Assembly (NCBI GenBank): GCA_030527765.1 | Contig: JAUNAE010000112.1 | Span: 3,196-10,141 of the forward strand | Direction of reading: 5' to 3' | Length of the DNA: 6,946 nucleotides | Origin: Eubacteriales bacterium | Lineage (GTDB): Bacteria > Bacillota_A > Clostridia > Lachnospirales > Lachnospiraceae | Shown: one piece after another, positions 5,672 to 6,946 of the stretch | How the letters are laid out: each line of letters begins with the position of its first letter | How positions within the stretch are numbered: position 1 is the stretch's first letter | Notes under the pieces: model-generated | Databases searched by the model: none | What the model was told of the DNA's origin: nothing | What the model saw: the letters and a program-made list of their open reading frames with translations, nothing else | Program-made: the position numbers and the translations under genes

Positions 5672-6733
5672 TCACTCTTTCTCGTCGTAGGTACCGAATG
5701 GTGTGTACTCGCCAACGTTCTCAGAATCTACAACGTGTACAGGGATTACATAATCCTGCTCGATATCAGTTGCTCCGCTTAAGCTGTCTTCCATTACCTG
5801 AACTGCCTGCTGGATCATAGCCGGGTCATAAGTTACAGAGAACAGATCGTATGTTTCCGGACGAGCGATTGTCTGATGTTTGTCTTTCAGAACTGCATAG
5901 ATCTCGGAAAGACCTGAAGAACCGCCAAGGCCTTTGAAGTTTGCAAGGAACTCTTCTTTCTTGGTCTCATCAAGTGCAGCACCGTTCAGAGACTCCATAA
6001 CGCCCATTGCGATCTCATCATCATGTGTGAAGATCCAGTTTGTTTTGGAAGTATCACACTGTGCAGAACCGAACCAGGACTCGAAGAGCTCTTTTCCTGT
6101 GTCACGGCTCCAGCCGGTAGCTGCAGATTTTACAACAACTGCATCGATTTCCTCGTCAGACCATCCCTGCTCCTGAAGATAGGTTCTGAAACCTTTGGAA
6201 CGAAGCTCCGGTACAGAAGAGTTGTCACCGATCATCTCATATACATAGTCATCTTTGGTAAGACCATCTTCGATGAATCTCTTAGCGGTCTCATATCCGA
6301 TACCCTCGTTATCACCTTTTACGTTAGCAACAACTTTTGCATCGATTACATCACTGTTGATAACACGGTCGAACTGTACGAACGGAACGTCTGCTGCTGC
6401 GATTTTTTCCAGAGTAGACTGAAGACCGTTGTCATATGGAAGGATTACGATTCCACCCAGAGAAGCGGTATTGGACAGAAGGTCGTCAACCTGCTGAATC
6501 TGGTTCTCAACATCTGTTGCAGCGTAAAGTTTTGCGGTGTAATCTCCACCCTCAGCGTTGATTGCATCAACTTTTTCCTGAGCGTAAGTAAGAACTGCAC
6601 CTGTCCAGCCGTGGTCAGCACTTGGAACCATAACTGCGATCTCTTTTGTGTCTGCTGCGGATACAGAACCTGTCAATGCTGCTGTCATCATTGCAGCTGC
6701 TGCAACTGTTACTAAAGTTTTCTTGAAGTTCAT
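5672..6733 (-). CDS. CUT2 sugar ABC transporter substrate-binding protein, secreted
   Basis: This 353-residue extracellular receptor captures a sugar or polyol and delivers it to the permease. It belongs to the ribose-binding (periplasmic binding protein type 1, LacI-like) family. The signal peptide has a KK n-region, an alanine-rich core (7-22) and a probable signal peptidase I site after SVSA (23-26). The usual Gram-positive lipobox cysteine is absent. The mature protein starts EIAVMVPSADHGWTGAV (31-47). Expected ligand-site residues include D122-R123 (FDRVINSD) and the HDDEIAMG segment (237-244), which corresponds to the NDxMAxGA motif of the family. The only cysteine is C226. The ATG at 6733 has a perfect AAGGAGG (6747-6741) seven bases upstream, fitting high expression. 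It is the first gene of the operon. The ligand cannot be deduced. Confidence 0.93.
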   Translation of the reverse strand: MNFKKTLVTVAAAAMMTAALTGSVSAADTKEIAVMVPSADHGWTGAVLTYAQEKVDAINAEGGDYTAKLYAATDVENQIQQVDDLLSNTASLGGIVILPYDNGLQSTLEKIAAADVPFVQFDRVINSDVIDAKVVANVKGDNEGIGYETAKRFIEDGLTKDDYVYEMIGDNSSVPELRSKGFRTYLQEQGWSDEEIDAVVVKSAATGWSRDTGKELFESWFGSAQCDTSKTNWIFTHDDEIAMGVMESLNGAALDETKKEEFLANFKGLGGSSGLSEIYAVLKDKHQTIARPETYDLFSVTYDPAMIQQAVQVMEDSLSGATDIEQDYVIPVHVVDSENVGEYTPFGTYDEKE

Positions 6734-6782
6734 GTTTTTTCCTCCTTATTTGTGAGTTTCTCTCGACGTTTTTGATGATCTT

Positions 6783-6791
6783 ATTCTAGCA
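6783..6791 (-). promoter_or_regulatory. Extended -10 promoter of the sugar operon
   Basis: On the minus strand TGCTAGAAT is an extended -10 element (TGn plus TAGAAT, five of six consensus bases). Transcription would begin near 6776 and give a leader of about 43 bases before the binding-protein start. No -35 hexamer is found at 16-18 bases upstream, where the sequence reads CCCCAAAA. This fits an activator-dependent or extended -10 promoter. Confidence 0.5.
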
Positions 6792-6810
6792 TCTCTTTTC
6801 CGCTTTTTGG

Positions 6811-6836
6811 GGTGTACCATTCTGTCATCGGTACCC
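6811..6836. promoter_or_regulatory. Candidate operator pair upstream of the operon promoter
   Basis: GGTGTACC (6811-6818) and GGTACCC (6830-6836) form an imperfect inverted or direct repeat just upstream of the -10, where a -35 would lie. A related copy GGTGCACTAT at 6884-6893 matches GGTGTACCAT (6811-6820) at eight of ten positions, 73 bases away, about seven helical turns. No canonical catabolite-responsive element was found. Assignment to a regulator family is not possible. Confidence 0.3.
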
Positions 6837-6946
6837 TCTCTCAACAACCTCCTCACATAGAAAAAGTATCTTATCTTTACTATGGTGCACTATTTTTACG
6901 TGAACCCCTGACTTATGTCACCTCAGGCGGATTTCTTGCCTCTGGA
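6837..6946. other. Upstream intergenic region, no complete gene seen
   Basis: This stretch holds the distal repeat copy at 6884-6893 and a near-palindrome TGACTTATGTCA (6909-6920, ten of twelve symmetrical) flanked by CCTGA/TCAGG (6907-6911, 6923-6927). All three minus-strand frames entering from the right edge hit stops within about 11 codons, so the last few residues of an upstream gene could be present but cannot be identified. No terminator is evident. Confidence 0.4.

Noticed and set aside
6781..6828. A 15-codon minus-strand ORF (MTEWYTPKSGKEMLE) preceding the binding-protein gene, a possible leader peptide.
   Set aside because: Its end overlaps the extended -10 element, so it would lie upstream of the predicted transcript start. 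It has only a weak ribosome binding site and no attenuator-like structure follows.
6848..6853. A perfect AGGAGG on the minus strand upstream of the operon promoter, with in-frame TTG codons opening a short basic ORF.
   Set aside because: The reading frame is about 33 codons, has unconvincing composition and crosses the promoter and the binding-protein ribosome binding site. It is probably chance.

Overview
The window reads as the chromosome (probably a contig end) of a low-to-medium GC Gram-positive bacterium. The likely group is Bacillota, with a gut Lachnospiraceae type (Blautia/Dorea/Ruminococcus-like) as best guess. The grounds are the strong AAGGAGG-type ribosome binding sites, the codon and protein style, the AT-rich promoter spacers and the REP-like GGGGACGGGG palindrome. 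The species cannot be fixed from this sequence alone.

Layout: positions 1-60 are an abnormal G/C-homopolymer inverted repeat, probably a contig-end artefact. Positions 61-474 hold a promoter and one small plus-strand gene for a 70-residue two-helix membrane protein of unknown function. Positions 475-723 are a convergent intergenic region with one intrinsic terminator for each strand and a perfect 12-bp REP-like hairpin. From 724 to 6733 five genes lie head to tail on the minus strand. In transcription order they are a secreted sugar-binding protein (6733-5672), a double-domain sugar ABC ATPase (5457-3952), an RbsC-type permease (3947-2982), a TIM-barrel sugar isomerase/epimerase-like protein (2923-1934) and a Gfo/Idh/MocA NAD(P)-dependent oxidoreductase (1875-724). 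Positions 6734-6946 hold the operon promoter, with an extended -10 and candidate operators.

How the genes work together: binding protein, ATPase and permease form a complete CUT2 (ribose/xylose-type) importer. The two enzymes fit oxidation of the imported sugar, polyol or glycoside to a keto-sugar, then isomerisation, elimination or cleavage by the metal-dependent TIM-barrel protein. A Gfo/Idh/MocA dehydrogenase beside such a TIM-barrel protein is the pairing known from 3-keto-sugar pathways (levoglucosan, C-glycoside and 3-keto-glycoside catabolism), but the substrate cannot be read from sequence. No kinase or regulator is in the window.

Most unusual is the start of the ATPase gene. Four consecutive copies of a 27-30 base unit, each with a GAGG Shine-Dalgarno-like motif and a GTG or ATG codon, all lie in the ATPase reading frame. 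The first three can fold into small hairpins that sequester their own ribosome binding site. Together with a 12-bp stem just upstream, this makes the 214-base gap after the binding-protein gene a likely control point for binding protein versus ATPase/permease output. Other oddities are the absence of a lipobox cysteine in the binding protein and the concentration of degenerate catalytic motifs in one of the two ATP sites of the ATPase.
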